Shown one piece after another: positions 10,715-20,897 of a stretch of 64,000 nt of DNA. The notes under the pieces were generated by a model, which had not been told where the DNA came from, made no database searches, and worked only from the letters and a program-made list of their open reading frames with translations. The stretch is taken from the NCBI GenBank assembly GCA_029582165.1, contig CM055872.1, forward strand, positions 28,132,243 through 28,196,242, written 5' to 3'. The translations under genes and the position numbers were made by a program. This stretch comes from Portulaca oleracea. Its lineage: Eukaryota > Streptophyta > Magnoliopsida > Caryophyllales > Portulacaceae. The number at the start of each line of letters is the position of its first letter. Positions within the stretch are counted from its first letter, which is position 1.

Positions 10715-11269
10715 CTGAAGTAGCAGCGGGCTCCCTCGAAAGTCATGTTCTGGATTCGGATCATCCAAGCCCATCATGGTTTCCGCTAACATTAAGGGCA
10801 CGGGATTGTAGCCTCGGGACATGTCTTCAACGATTTGGATCAAGTTCGCCGGTCCAGTTCTCTTGCCGCCTTGGAAGAAGTAAAACTCGCCGAGAAGAAT
10901 AATAGAAGTGCTCGCACTCGTATCACGGGGCTATACTCTAAGGTATCGGGAGATTGAAAATATTCAACTATGGTTTGGAAGTGTACCTTTTCGCCGAATA
11001 TTGCACTATCGATGACCCGAGACGAAAGACATAAGAGCTCCTTGTATTGCTTGAGGATGTCCATTGGTATTGGAGGTGACATCGGTCGAGCAAAGTGATT
11101 TGTCCCTAAGATTGAGGACCATTCCTCCGGAAGCGGACACAACTCCTTCCACGCAAAGCGAAAGACATGCATCTTCGGATCCCAAAAATTTTCCGCCGCA
11201 CGGAGAAAATCGTAGTTGATCCTCACTTATCGAAGACTCAACAAGCTCGTCAGTTTGTATCTTCCGAGC
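10715..11269 (-). pseudogene. Antisense gene 1 of element H, first exon, 3' portion
   Basis: The minus strand continues the exon that starts at 17976, after element B is removed. It reads GRYKLTSLLSLR, an in-frame TAA at 11229-11227, then FLRAAENFWDPKMHVFRFAW, then a frameshift near 10900 (the frame changes just before LGEFYFF), then NLIQIVEDMSRGYNPVP, LAETMMGLD and GSPLLLQ. It ends at a 5' splice site CTTCAG/GTAG (exon end 10715). The FWDP and LAET...GLD motifs are what suggest the DUF7745/plant-mobile-domain group. Bases 10654-10714 are target duplication plus intron. Confidence 0.7.
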
Positions 11270-12635
11270 TGTTCGGCCTCGTTCCGAGCCGAAATCCTTC
11301 TCTTTTATAGGGTATATTTGCTTGTTTTAACCCCTATTTATATATTAGATATAATTATTTGGTGTTTTGTAGGAAAATAAGGAGTTAGAAGAAGTTTGAG
11401 CTTAATTGAAGGTTTTTAGGGAATCCCGAGCTATTTCCCGAGTCAAACCAAGTCAACCCGAGCCGAGAGCCGAGTCAAACCAAGTCAACCCGAGCCGAGA
11501 GCCGAGGCGAAACCGAAGTCGGAAATTCCATATCAAGATTGGCGCAAAACAGGGGAACGGTACAAACTTAAAGGTTTGAAATACATGTGCCTTCACCCTT
11601 TGGGTCATAACTCCTTCGTTACAAATCCGATAGCTCTGAAATTTTGGGAGCTTAAAGTACACACCGAGAGCTTTCCATTGATATCTTACGGGCCTAAAAC
11701 GGAGTTTGGATGAAGAAGTTATGCGCGTTTGAAGTCGGCAGGGAAAATCGCGAGCACGCTCGCCGAGCCAAGCTTCGGGCAACAAAAACACCAGCGAGCG
11801 TTGGCTCGCCCGAGCGGAGGGTGGCTCGCCTGAGCCACTCTGTCTGAGACAGCGTCTTTGCGATTTGTCCTAGGGTTTTGGGTTGTATTTTTCCTTCTTC
11901 TATAAATACCCACTTGTATTAATCTAAATTACTAATTAGCTTAGGTAATTTAGGAGTAGAATTAGATTTATTGCTTTCTTTTATTTGCTTTAATCTCTCT
12001 TAATTGTTCTTCAAGTTTTCAATTGTTCTTCATTGTTCTTCAAGCTTTCATTGATTTCTAGCATTTGTATTCAACTTTCTCAAGCTTTCTCAATTCAAGC
12101 AAGTTTCCATTGAAGTTTTACAAGCTTTCTCTCTCTCTCTCTTTCTCCTCCCTAATCTCCATTGTTGACTTGTTTTCCAAGCTTTATAGTGTTTGCCACA
12201 ATCAACTTCATTTTTAGTGGGGAGGAGGGTCAAGGAACTTCAATTCTACTTACTAATGAGAATTTGGGGGATTCTTGGTATTCCAAACCACAATTTCTTG
12301 TTTGTTCGGGGGAAATTTAAGTGTAGATTGAAGGCTTATTGAAGATTAGTCATCAAAGGTATAATTTCTCGTTCCCAATTTCATTGTTCATTCATTGTCT
12401 TCATTCATGCCTTTTAACTGCTTTCATCTGTAAGTGCTTTCTTTATTGCTTTCTTTTAATTGCTTTCTTTATTATTATCATGTCAAGGTTAGATTTAAAT
12501 GCTTTCTTTACATAATTTATCGCTTTCCGCATTGAGAAAAACCCCTTTACACAAACCGATTACCTTAATCAAGCCTAACACCCATCCCTGAGACCGACAA
12601 CCTTAACTTAAAACCACAAAAATTACAACCGAACA
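11270..12635 (+). repeat. LTR4, 5' LTR of element B (subtype II)
   Basis: It is 1366 bp long, with terminal repeat TGTTCGG/CCGAACA and TATA at 11901-11908. Its palindromes around 11760-11840 are eroded compared with LTR2. U5 matches the other LTRs. Confidence 0.92.
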
Positions 12636-12636
12636 A

Positions 12637-12654
12637 TGGCGCCATTGCCGGGGA
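12637..12654 (+). other. Primer binding site of element B
   Basis: TGGCGCCATTGCCGGGGA complements the tRNA-Asp 3' end with one mismatch, one base after LTR4. Confidence 0.86.
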
Positions 12655-12827
12655 TGGTGTTATTTGGTAGATTAGGCTATTGGTTTGTGTGTACATAGAT
12701 TATTGCTTTCTCGATTATGGTAGAAAAAATGTAGCGAAAAAAAATTGAATATCGAAAAAAAAAGTGAGAAAAGAAAAGAAAAAAAATAGAAAATTAGAAA
12801 AATAGAAAAATAGAAAAAAAGAGAGTT

Positions 12828-14555
12828 ATGGATAGTCCCCAATTCCCTCAATTTGAGCATGAAATATTTTGGAGGTATTTTGCTAGATTACATGATTATC
12901 GTGCTCATTGTGAATTGTATGGCATTTTTTATGATACATTGAATTTGTTGGGAATTGTTAGTGAGGGTGTGAATTATGAGACCCGAAACCTTTTAGATTA
13001 TTACGGGTTTTCTAGTTTAGGAGAAGAACCAGCATGGGAGTTACTTGAATGGTTGTCTAGGGATTCCTATGAGTTTGAACAACAAAATCTTAGTCCTAGC
13101 TTCCAACCTCCTTATGCACCACCCTTTGGGACCGAAACTGAACAATCATGTGAATACCCCGTGTATGTTGATGATCAATCTTACGATGGGGGATATGTGG
13201 AAAACTGTTATGATCTTTCCCAAAGTGCCGATGAGTCTCCTTCCGTGTGCTCCTTGTGTGATTCGCCGTATCATAGTTCAATTTCTTGTTTGGAAGCTAC
13301 AGTGGCTTCCTTCGAGGCGGAAGTAGAAAAATTATGTGTGAACATGAATGAGTATATGGGTGAATTTGTCCATGAGAGTAATCATAGGGTAGAAACTCCG
13401 TCTTCACAAATGGTTGATTCGAATGTTGAAGTAGGTCATTCATCGTCTTTTAGTCCTGAAATGCAAGTTGATTTTTCTGTGTATGATGAGGATGATGACT
13501 ATTATAACCGACCATGCCTTGGACTACTTAGTGATTCCTTAGCTCTAGCCCCACCTAGTGAGCATGAGGAACTTGTTGATTTTGTGTGTGATGATGTTGA
13601 AATTGATGAAAACATGTTAGACGATGAACCATTGTCCACACCATTGTCCATGCCTTTATGTGAAGAAAAGATTGAGTTTAGTGAATGCCATGATGCTTGT
13701 GATATAGTTGAGCATGATCTTGTTGAGGGTGAAATTGAATCTGTTGTGATTGAATGTGTGCTTGATACCGATTTGTTCACTCTCATTGAGGATCATTGCA
13801 TTAGTGAGGCATTAGCTACCCTTGTATGTGAGCCTATTTATGTGCATACTTGTGATGATGAACATAATTCTTTGGGGAATGATCATGATTGTTTGAACTT
13901 GGTTGTTGACAATGATGCTTTTGATGATGACATGCTTTATGAGTCATTCACGATGAGTTATGACCCTGAACCTTCCACTTTCACTTTAGATGTTGCTTTT
14001 GATGATGCACCTTTGTCTTTTGATGTTGATAGTTCTTCTAGTGAGTCTGATATTGATGAAGATGAAGATGTGCTTGTGTGTGATGTTGGGAGTGTTATGA
14101 TGTGGTCTAACCCTCTGTTTTCTTTATCACCTATTGACGATTATGATTATTTGGATGAAAGTTGTGATTTGGAATTTGTGTTTGATGAAAATTGCATGGA
14201 TATTGAGTTTGAACCATTGTTTGCATCCAAGTCTTCGCATGAGCATGTTCAGAAATGTGTTGTATTGCCTCCTTCCGTTGATTTGTATACCCAATCTCCA
14301 TTTACGAGTCAATGGGAGGATCCATTTGTCATGTCTTCTTTCACCGTGCCTACAAAAATCTTGTATATTCATGAATTTCATCAGTTCTATGACTTTTCTA
14401 AAGCATTTGATAAATTGTTAAGGGCACTAATGTTTGTTTATGTGCTATTGCGAGTGTGCTCTTACCACCACCATTCTGAGATGCATGAGAGGATGCATGA
14501 TTTGTTACTCCGGGCGTTGAATGGTTCTGACATGATGCCCGATATCTTGAGGTGA
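12828..14555 (+). CDS. Acidic zinc-knuckle protein of the A/B family, intact 575-residue copy
   Basis: This is the only ORF of element B. It starts at the first ATG after the A-rich leader (MDSPQFPQFEHEIFW). Residues about 30-85 (NYETRNLLDYYGF, AWELLEWLSRDSYEFE) resemble the C-terminal part of plant Gag proteins. Residues 141-154 (CSLCDSPYHSSISC) form a perfect CX2CX4HX4C zinc knuckle, usually an RNA-binding motif. Residues 155-575 are very acidic and rich in Asp, Glu, Ser, Val and Cys, with no domain I recognise. There is no signal peptide, membrane segment or enzyme motif. The second copy at 5376-7111 preserves the frame over more than 540 codons with only codon-sized indels after its one N-terminal frameshift. 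A role in packaging the element RNA is an inference; another possibility is a regulatory protein. Confidence 0.82.
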   Translation: MDSPQFPQFEHEIFWRYFARLHDYRAHCELYGIFYDTLNLLGIVSEGVNYETRNLLDYYGFSSLGEEPAWELLEWLSRDSYEFEQQNLSPSFQPPYAPPFGTETEQSCEYPVYVDDQSYDGGYVENCYDLSQSADESPSVCSLCDSPYHSSISCLEATVASFEAEVEKLCVNMNEYMGEFVHESNHRVETPSSQMVDSNVEVGHSSSFSPEMQVDFSVYDEDDDYYNRPCLGLLSDSLALAPPSEHEELVDFVCDDVEIDENMLDDEPLSTPLSMPLCEEKIEFSECHDACDIVEHDLVEGEIESVVIECVLDTDLFTLIEDHCISEALATLVCEPIYVHTCDDEHNSLGNDHDCLNLVVDNDAFDDDMLYESFTMSYDPEPSTFTLDVAFDDAPLSFDVDSSSSESDIDEDEDVLVCDVGSVMMWSNPLFSLSPIDDYDYLDESCDLEFVFDENCMDIEFEPLFASKSSHEHVQKCVVLPPSVDLYTQSPFTSQWEDPFVMSSFTVPTKILYIHEFHQFYDFSKAFDKLLRALMFVYVLLRVCSYHHHSEMHERMHDLLLRALNGSDMMPDILR

Positions 14556-16504
14556 GAAGGAGTGAATTTCTTGATAAGATGCCTTTGAGGTAATATCCTT
14601 CCTCACCCTTCTTGTATAATTAGTGGGTTGGTCTTTCTTTTCTTCTTTTATTTTCTTTTTGTGTGTGTCTTTTTCTTTTATTTTGGGGTGCTTGCTTACC
14701 TACTTCTGTTTCCATTTTGAGGACACGACAACCTCTTTGTGTTGGAGTGGGAGGGTAGTATGCATTCCGGTATTCGAGTCTAAGAAAAGAAAAAAAGAGT
14801 CGTTTTGTAAATATTTTAGTTTGTTTTCTTAGTTCATTAATCCTTAGTGTCTTGTGTAGTTTGTTTTTCTTTTTGATATTGCATGTGAACCATCACACAT
14901 AGTATGTTTTCTTGTTTATTTCTAACCTTTGCGTGATGATCTTTGGATCGTGGATTGAGTGCTTTTAATTGAAGATCTTAGGTAATTACTTTCCACTCTC
15001 TCTTTATGTGAATATATCGATGATCCATGATGCATGCTTGATTTTCTTTTTGGATGGCGAACCCCTTGAGTGTGAATGTTGGGATATTATTGTTGTTGGA
15101 GCCGTGTGGGCTCGGGTCGCCACCAATTATTGTTTGTTATGTGTTTGTTGTGTGTTTTTAGGTTTTCTATCTTATTTGTGACACCCTTCTTCTCACAATG
15201 GGGACATTGTGAAGTTTTGTGTGGGAGTGGGGGGTGATACTTCCATTTGTCATGGGTAGATCACCTAGTTTTGAGTCTTTGTTTTCGTTTCTCGTAGTTT
15301 GTATCGAAAAAAATTTGAAAAATTTTGTGTGAAAAGGAGAAAAAAGGGAGTGAAAAACCTTGAAAGTTTTCGTTTTTCGTTTTGTTTTTGTTTTTGCTTT
15401 GTTTCTTGGATTTCGTTGTTGAAATCAGGAAGGCGTTCTTAATCTTCTTTGAAAGAAACCGGTTTGAGCATTTTCGACCCTAACTTGGGCGATTGTCATG
15501 ACTTACCTTAATTAGATTCTTTTCATCAAGTGTCTAGTGAGATCCCATTTTGTCTTTTTATGTTCTGGTTGAAACTGGGAGATTCTAGGGGTTCATATCC
15601 GAGCTTGTTTTCTAAAAAGAAAAAGAAAAAAAAAGAAGAGAAAAGCAAAAGCCTAAGCAAAAGTCAGAAAATAGCAGCAAAATTAAATAATTTGACTAAG
15701 TGGGGCGTGTCGGCTTTACGACATCAACCACCATACACTTAGCCAACCTACACGGGCCCAGATCGATGGTACAGACGGATGCCTTAACCCTCCTCCTATA
15801 TCGCTGCGACGGATAGGCGAATGGAAAAGACCGTGTTGGGAGGGTATACCCTTATATGGGCCGTCAATTCCGAAAATAAGGCTAATACCGACATTAAAAG
15901 AAGAAAAAGTTTGAAGTGTTAATAAAGTGAGGGCTCTTCCTTGCATCACTGCGGCCCTCACCAAGCCAAGCGACCAAATGCGGGGAGGCAACTCTTTCCT
16001 TTCCTTTGTTCGTTTATTTGTGTAAGCTCGGGTGTGAGTTTTTTGGGTCGTCCGGGATCGATTAGAACTGTTTAAAACTCTTTCAAATGGGATTAAACTC
16101 TACATGAGGTGTAAGGAATCAAAAACTTCTAAGATTGGCAGTTGTCTGGGTTAAGCGTTGTGAGATGCTCATAACGGTTCCTTTTGGAGGATTAATACCG
16201 TTTTCTTAATTGAAACGACTTGATCCATTGAAACGAGCAGTTCTCTTTTTCTTTTCTTTTAAACTTGTTTTGTTTTTCACTTTCCCTCTTTCCTTTTTCT
16301 ATGGCTTTTGTGGGTCTAGTTGCTATAAACCCTCACGAGACCTACCTCGTCCACCCGGGCTACCGGGGGGTTTAAAGGGCTTGATGCATGTGTTAAGTGC
16401 ATCCGCGATTCCTGCGAAAGTGAGTTTGGTTTTTAGTTTTTCTTTTTAGTCCTTTTCTTCGTTTTTAGTTTGCTCAGGGCGAGCAAACCCTTGTGTTGGA
16501 GTGG
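14556..16504 (+). other. Noncoding 3' region of element B
   Basis: It matches 7112-9128. It holds the polypurine-like sequence TTGTGTTGGAGTGG at 14737-14750, the hairpin at 15193-15212, the hairpin TTTGCTC/GAGCAAA at 16469-16487 and the polypurine tract TTGTGTTGGAGTGG at 16491-16504 directly before the LTR. No gene is seen. Confidence 0.8.
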
Positions 16505-17909
16505 TGTTCGGCCTCGTTCCGAGCCGAAATTCTTCTCTTTTATAGGGTATATTTGCTTTTTTTAACCCCTATTTATATATTAGATATAATGATTTGGTGT
16601 TTTGTAGGAAAATAAGGAGTTAGAAGAAGTTTGGGCTTAATTGAAGGTTTTTAGGGAATCCCGAGCTATTTCCCGAGTCAAACCAAGTCAACCCGAGCGA
16701 AGAGACGAGTCAAACCAAGTAAACCCGAGCCGAGATCCGAGTTAAACCAAGTCAACCCGAGCCGAGAGCCGAGGCGAAACCGAAGTCGGAAATTCCATAT
16801 CAAGATTGGCACAAAACAGGGGAACGGTACAAACTTAAAGATTTGAAATACGTGTGCCTTCACCCTTTGGGTCATAACTCCTTCGTTACAACTCCGATAG
16901 CTCTGAAATTGTGGGAGCTTAAAGTACACACCGAGAGCTTTCCATCGATATCTTACGGGCCTAAAACGGAGTTTGGATGAAGAAGTTATGCGCGTTTGAA
17001 GTCGGCAGGAAAAATCGCGAGCACGGCTCGCCTGAGCCATCCGCCGCTCGCCCGAGCCAGGCTTCTGGGGCAACAAAAACACCAGCCAGAACGCTGGCTC
17101 GCCCGAGCCACTCTGTCTGCAGACGCGCGTGCTGCGATTTGTCCTAAGGTTTTGGGTTGTATTTTTCCTTCTTCTATAAATACCCACTTGTATTAATCTA
17201 AATTATTAATTAGCTTAGGTAATTTAGGAGTAGAATTACATTTATTGCTTTCCTTTATTTGCTTTAATCTCTCTTAATTGTTCTTCAAGTTTTCAATTGT
17301 TCTTCATTGTTCTTCAAGCTTTCATTGATTTCTAGCATTTATATTCAACTTTCTCAAGCTTTCTCAATTCAAGCAAGTTTCCATTGAAGTTTTACAAGCT
17401 TTCTCTCTCTCTCTCTCTCTCCTCTCTAATCTCCATTGTTGACTTGTTTTCCAAGCTTTATAGTGTTTGCCACAATCAACTCCATTTTTAGTGGGGAGGA
17501 GGGTCAAGGAACTCCAATTCTACTTACTAGTGAGAATTTGGGGGATTCTTGGTAATCCAAACCACAATTTCTTGTTTGTTCGGGGGAAATTCAAGTGTAG
17601 ATTGAAGGCTTATTGAAGATTAGTCATCAAAGGTATAATTTCTCGTTCCCAATTTCATTGTTCATTCATTGTCTTCATTCATGCCTTTTAACTGCTTTCA
17701 TCTTTAAGTGCTTTCTTTATTGCTTTCTTTTAATTGCTTTCTTTATTATTATCATGTCTAGGTTAGATTTAAATACTTTCTTTACATAATTTTTCGCTTT
17801 CCGCATTGAGAAAAACCCCTTTACACAAACCGATTACCTTAATCAAGCCTAACACCCATCCCTGAGACCGACAACCTTAACTTAAAACCACAAAAATTAC
17901 AACCGAACA
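16505..17909 (+). repeat. LTR5, 3' LTR of element B (subtype II)
   Basis: It is 1405 bp long, starting TGTTCGG and ending CCGAACA beside CGAGC. TATA is at 17175-17182 and a short CT tract follows. The palindromes around 17023-17110 are partly eroded. Confidence 0.92.
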
Positions 17910-17976
17910 CGAGCTCTTTCTTTTCTTCCTTGGATAGGGTGCTCATCCAAGTTGCAAGTTTCTTCTCGAAAGCCAT
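17910..17976 (-). pseudogene. Antisense gene 1 of element H, start of first exon
   Basis: The minus-strand ATG at 17976-17974 opens MAFEKKLATWMSTLSKEE and runs into the CGAGC duplication, where element B entered. Joining to 11269 keeps the frame (KKE then LGRYKL). The start is chosen because it is the first in-frame ATG after the TATA box at 18064-18071 and no upstream in-frame ATG is seen. Confidence 0.6.
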
Positions 17977-18063
17977 GAGAATCGGGATAATGTTCTTTGT
18001 GTTTTTAGGCGAATATGTGAACAAGACTTTGAAGTGATGATGAGGAGTGATGATTGTATGAGG

Positions 18064-18071
18064 TATTTATA
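18064..18071 (-). promoter_or_regulatory. TATA box of antisense gene 1
   Basis: TATAAATA on the minus strand lies about 90 bases upstream of the ATG at 17976. This would give a 5' UTR of roughly 60 bases. It suggests that the antisense gene has its own promoter inside the retrotransposon. Confidence 0.55.
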
Positions 18072-18199
18072 CACCTTCATGCATGATCAAAAATGGAAAA
18101 GACAACCAGCAACGATCACATAGCCGTTGCCCTCCATAGCACATGATTTCAGCCCATCAGCAACGGCTAGCAAAAAAAAAAAAAAGAAGAAAGTAAATC

Positions 18200-18217
18200 A
18201 AACCCCGCGCAGGTTTT
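18200..18217. repeat. Interrupted palindrome AAACCCCG-CG-CAGGTTTT
   Basis: A decayed copy of the AAAACCCG...CGGGTTTT motif lies between the end of antisense gene 2 and the promoter of antisense gene 1. Confidence 0.55.
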
Positions 18218-18224
18218 GATCTGC

Positions 18225-20343
18225 CCAAGTCTACATGTATAAGTGGCATATGAGATAAAAGGAAGCAACAAGAAATGGGGGATTACTAGTTTCCGATCAA
18301 ACTCTTGAAGTGTAGAGCACTGACTGCTAGTCTCAACATCCAAGAAACCGTCGATCCGTCTCCTCGCTGGTGGATCCTCCACCTCAGCAGCCATAGCATA
18401 GGGCCCCAACTCCAGACTTTATGGTTAGGAATCAGTCAAAAGCACAACATAGAAAAAAGTAAGAGATACCTACCACTCGGGGCGCTAAACGGCTCAAGTA
18501 GCGTTGGAATTCCTCATTAAATTGCTCCTATAGGACGTCCCGCACGAAGTTGTCGAAATCTTGACCGCGAATCCAATCTCCTAAGACGTCCGGAGTTACG
18601 CGCCAAGGCTCGAACATGTACTCTGGGGGATCCTGGGGAATAAGGCCAGGATATCCACCCAGGATTTACCTCGTAGCTCTCTCCCCTAGGTACCATATGA
18701 AGCCCGAGGGTCCCTCCATCAGGATGCGGAGGCGAGTATCGTGCTCCACTTGTTGCAAAAGGATGGGCAATCCACTCAAATCAAACTCCGCCCATGGATG
18801 CCAGTTCGCGTGGTCCTGTGAAAGAAATAGAGTCATTTCAAGAATGGAGGTAAAAATAAAGATGCCAAGCATAAAGAAATACTGGGGTGAGGTCATCCAG
18901 CGCGCGATGGATACGGTCAAGACTGCCCGACTGGAATTTCTTCCCTCGAACACCCTCAGTAGTCCAGCGTTCAGCAGGTGGGACCGTCCTATTTCCCTTG
19001 GAGCGAATGCCCAAGGACAGGATATACTCATATGCCCATGACTGCATAAATATAAAGTCAAAGAAATAGCAAAAGAGTAGCAAAACTACAAGGAGAAGAG
19101 TCTTGGGTACATACCTCGAGCACATTCCATAAAGAATGACCATACTGGAAGCGAGTGTGAGACTCGTGGAGGTAAACTAGATCATCATCCAGCGACAGAC
19201 TGACACCGCGACGAAGCCAGAGGAGGAAATTCGCATACGCAGCTTTACTCCAATTCAAGTTCTGGACCTCGTTCAAGTCCAGAAGATTCCGGAAACAGGT
19301 CAAAGTAATGTTATCTCCCCGGTTGGCAAAAAGAGTGGCGGAGATAACGTAAGCCAAGAAGATAAAGCGGCGTTAATCTCCGGGCAAATTTTGAAAGTTA
19401 GCGTCACGGATGGCCACCTCGAAGTGCGCATAGGCAAGGTTGGATAGGCCCTGACCTGGGCCTAAACGCGCTGACACTGGACCCAGCAAGTCCAAAACCA
19501 TTGGCGGGATCTCGGCATTAAAGACTATGTCACGCCCGCCCGACCAGTGATCATAACAGAACCTGTGGGGGTAATCGTCATCTTACCCACAGGTAGATGG
19601 AAGAAGTTGGTCGTGTCCCAAAACCTTTCCGCTATAGCACGACCTATCACGCGAAATGTACGGCCTTTCCAGGCCACCAGGCCTTCCCAGAACGGCATGA
19701 GTCCCGCCGCAGTAAGGGTGTTGCTAACGAAGTCACCGGGAATCGAATCGGCTACCTTTAGGAGATGCTTTAGGACGCCGGGAGTTTTCAAGTTATCCCC
19801 CTAGTGGCAAAACGGGAAAGGGCAAAATTAAAGTCGGGGGCTCTCCTAATGCATTGACCAAGGCATAGTCTTTCAGGCCCTAGCTGGACCCAGCACCAAC
19901 ACTGGGCCCATAGCCATGGCCCGCAAGATAAAGAAATTAGAAAAAAAAGTGAAACAAAAAAAAGAAAAAAGAAGCAAAAAGAAAAAACTGCCGGCCCAGC
20001 AGAGCCGGAACCCGCACGGGTTTAGTCCTGCTAATGGACTACACATCCAGGCCAAGTTTTTTTGGTTGGGGTTTATGGCCCAGAAAACCTGAGTTGGTTT
20101 TCCCTATTTTAGTGGGCCGTTTTCTTTGTTTCCCTATTTCATTATTAAACTAAGCGTCAAAAGAGGAGTTTCGACAGCTACCTTGCCATGGGAACGGTAG
20201 AACCAAGCATGCTTCCAAGAATGGATAGTAAGATTCGAAGGGTCTTCATTTGCACCCGGAATAAAATTTCACCTTGAAGACATTTCGTGGGGCCATGCCG
20301 CCGCATGAGGAAGAGGAGGATTTCTGCGACCTCTACGATGCAT
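18225..20343 (-). pseudogene. Antisense gene 2 of element H: plant-mobile-domain (PMD) protein, multi-exon
   Basis: The minus-strand start at 20343 gives MHRRGRRNPPLPH. Exon 1 ends at 20182 (GGCAAG/GTAG). Exon 2 runs 19800-19115 and carries the PMD hallmarks ERFWDTTNFFHLP, GKMTITP and LAYVISATLFANRGDNITL, then WSKAAYANFL. Exon 3 is 19041-18883 (SWAYEYILSLGI). Exon 4 starts at 18815 (DHANWHPWAEF) and ends near 18474, and a likely exon 5 starts at 18416. Introns have GT...AG ends, and the exon 1 to 4 joins are phase 0. It is broken by stops at 20271-20269, 19375-19373, 18668-18666 and 18530-18528 and by a frameshift near 19540. The family is found in plant genes and captured in transposons; its molecular role here is not known. 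Confidence 0.78.
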
Positions 20344-20457
20344 TTTCTCAAGAATTCGAATTATCTCCAAAAAGCAGTTTTTTCTAGAGAGAAGCTAGAG
20401 AGATAATGAAGAGTTGAAAGATGGAAGATGTGAATGAATGAGATGAATGAAGCTTGG

Positions 20458-20465
20458 CATTTATA
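20458..20465 (-). promoter_or_regulatory. TATA box of antisense gene 2
   Basis: TATAAATG on the minus strand lies about 115 bases upstream of the ATG at 20343. A CT-rich stretch follows that looks like a plant 5' UTR. Confidence 0.5.
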
Positions 20466-20663
20466 GAAATGTTGAATGAATATGAACCGCTCGTTTCTAG
20501 GACCCACCTCGAGATGCCAAATGCGTTTCATTGGCCGAAAATCCAAAGGTCATCCCTTTGCCACCCAAAGAAGAGACATGGCTGCATGGCTCTCTCTCGT
20601 CCACATGAAGTCCGGGCCCCCCATTGATTCCCTTCATGAGAAAAAAAAGGGAAATCAGGGGCC

Positions 20664-20760
20664 AAAACCCGCGCGGGTTTTGAGCACCCTACAGGCCCAT
20701 TTTTGCGGCCCAACGCTTTTCAATGGCCCAACAGGAGTCATAAAACCCGCACGGGTTTTA
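20664..20760. repeat. Pair of AAAACCCG...CGGGTTTT palindromes, centres 78 bp apart
   Basis: AAAACCCGCGCGGGTTTT lies at 20664-20681 and TAAAACCCGCACGGGTTTTA at 20741-20760. Both are upstream of the antisense gene 2 TATA box when read on the minus strand. Confidence 0.8.
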
Positions 20761-20897
20761 TACCAGCAAAATGTTTTTCAGCGGCCCAAATTCAGCAGCC
20801 CAAGTTCCTGCGACTCAAGGGTCCCCAACATTCAGGTAAAAATCTGAACCCATTTGCATTTTTGCAAAAACTAATGCTTACTTTTCCAATGATTTTC

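Larger units (their letters stand above)
11270..17909 (+). mobile_element. Element B: non-autonomous LTR retrotransposon, complete
   Basis: It is a 6640 bp element with LTRs 11270-12635 and 16505-17909, both TGTTCGG...CCGAACA, and the target duplication CGAGC on each side (11265-11269, 17910-17914). It has a PBS, one intact 575-codon ORF, a noncoding 3' region and a polypurine tract. It encodes no protease, RT or integrase, so it would need enzymes from a partner, probably an Athila-type element given the tRNA-Asp primer and Gag-like knuckle. It is inserted in the first exon of antisense gene 1 of element H. Confidence 0.93.
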
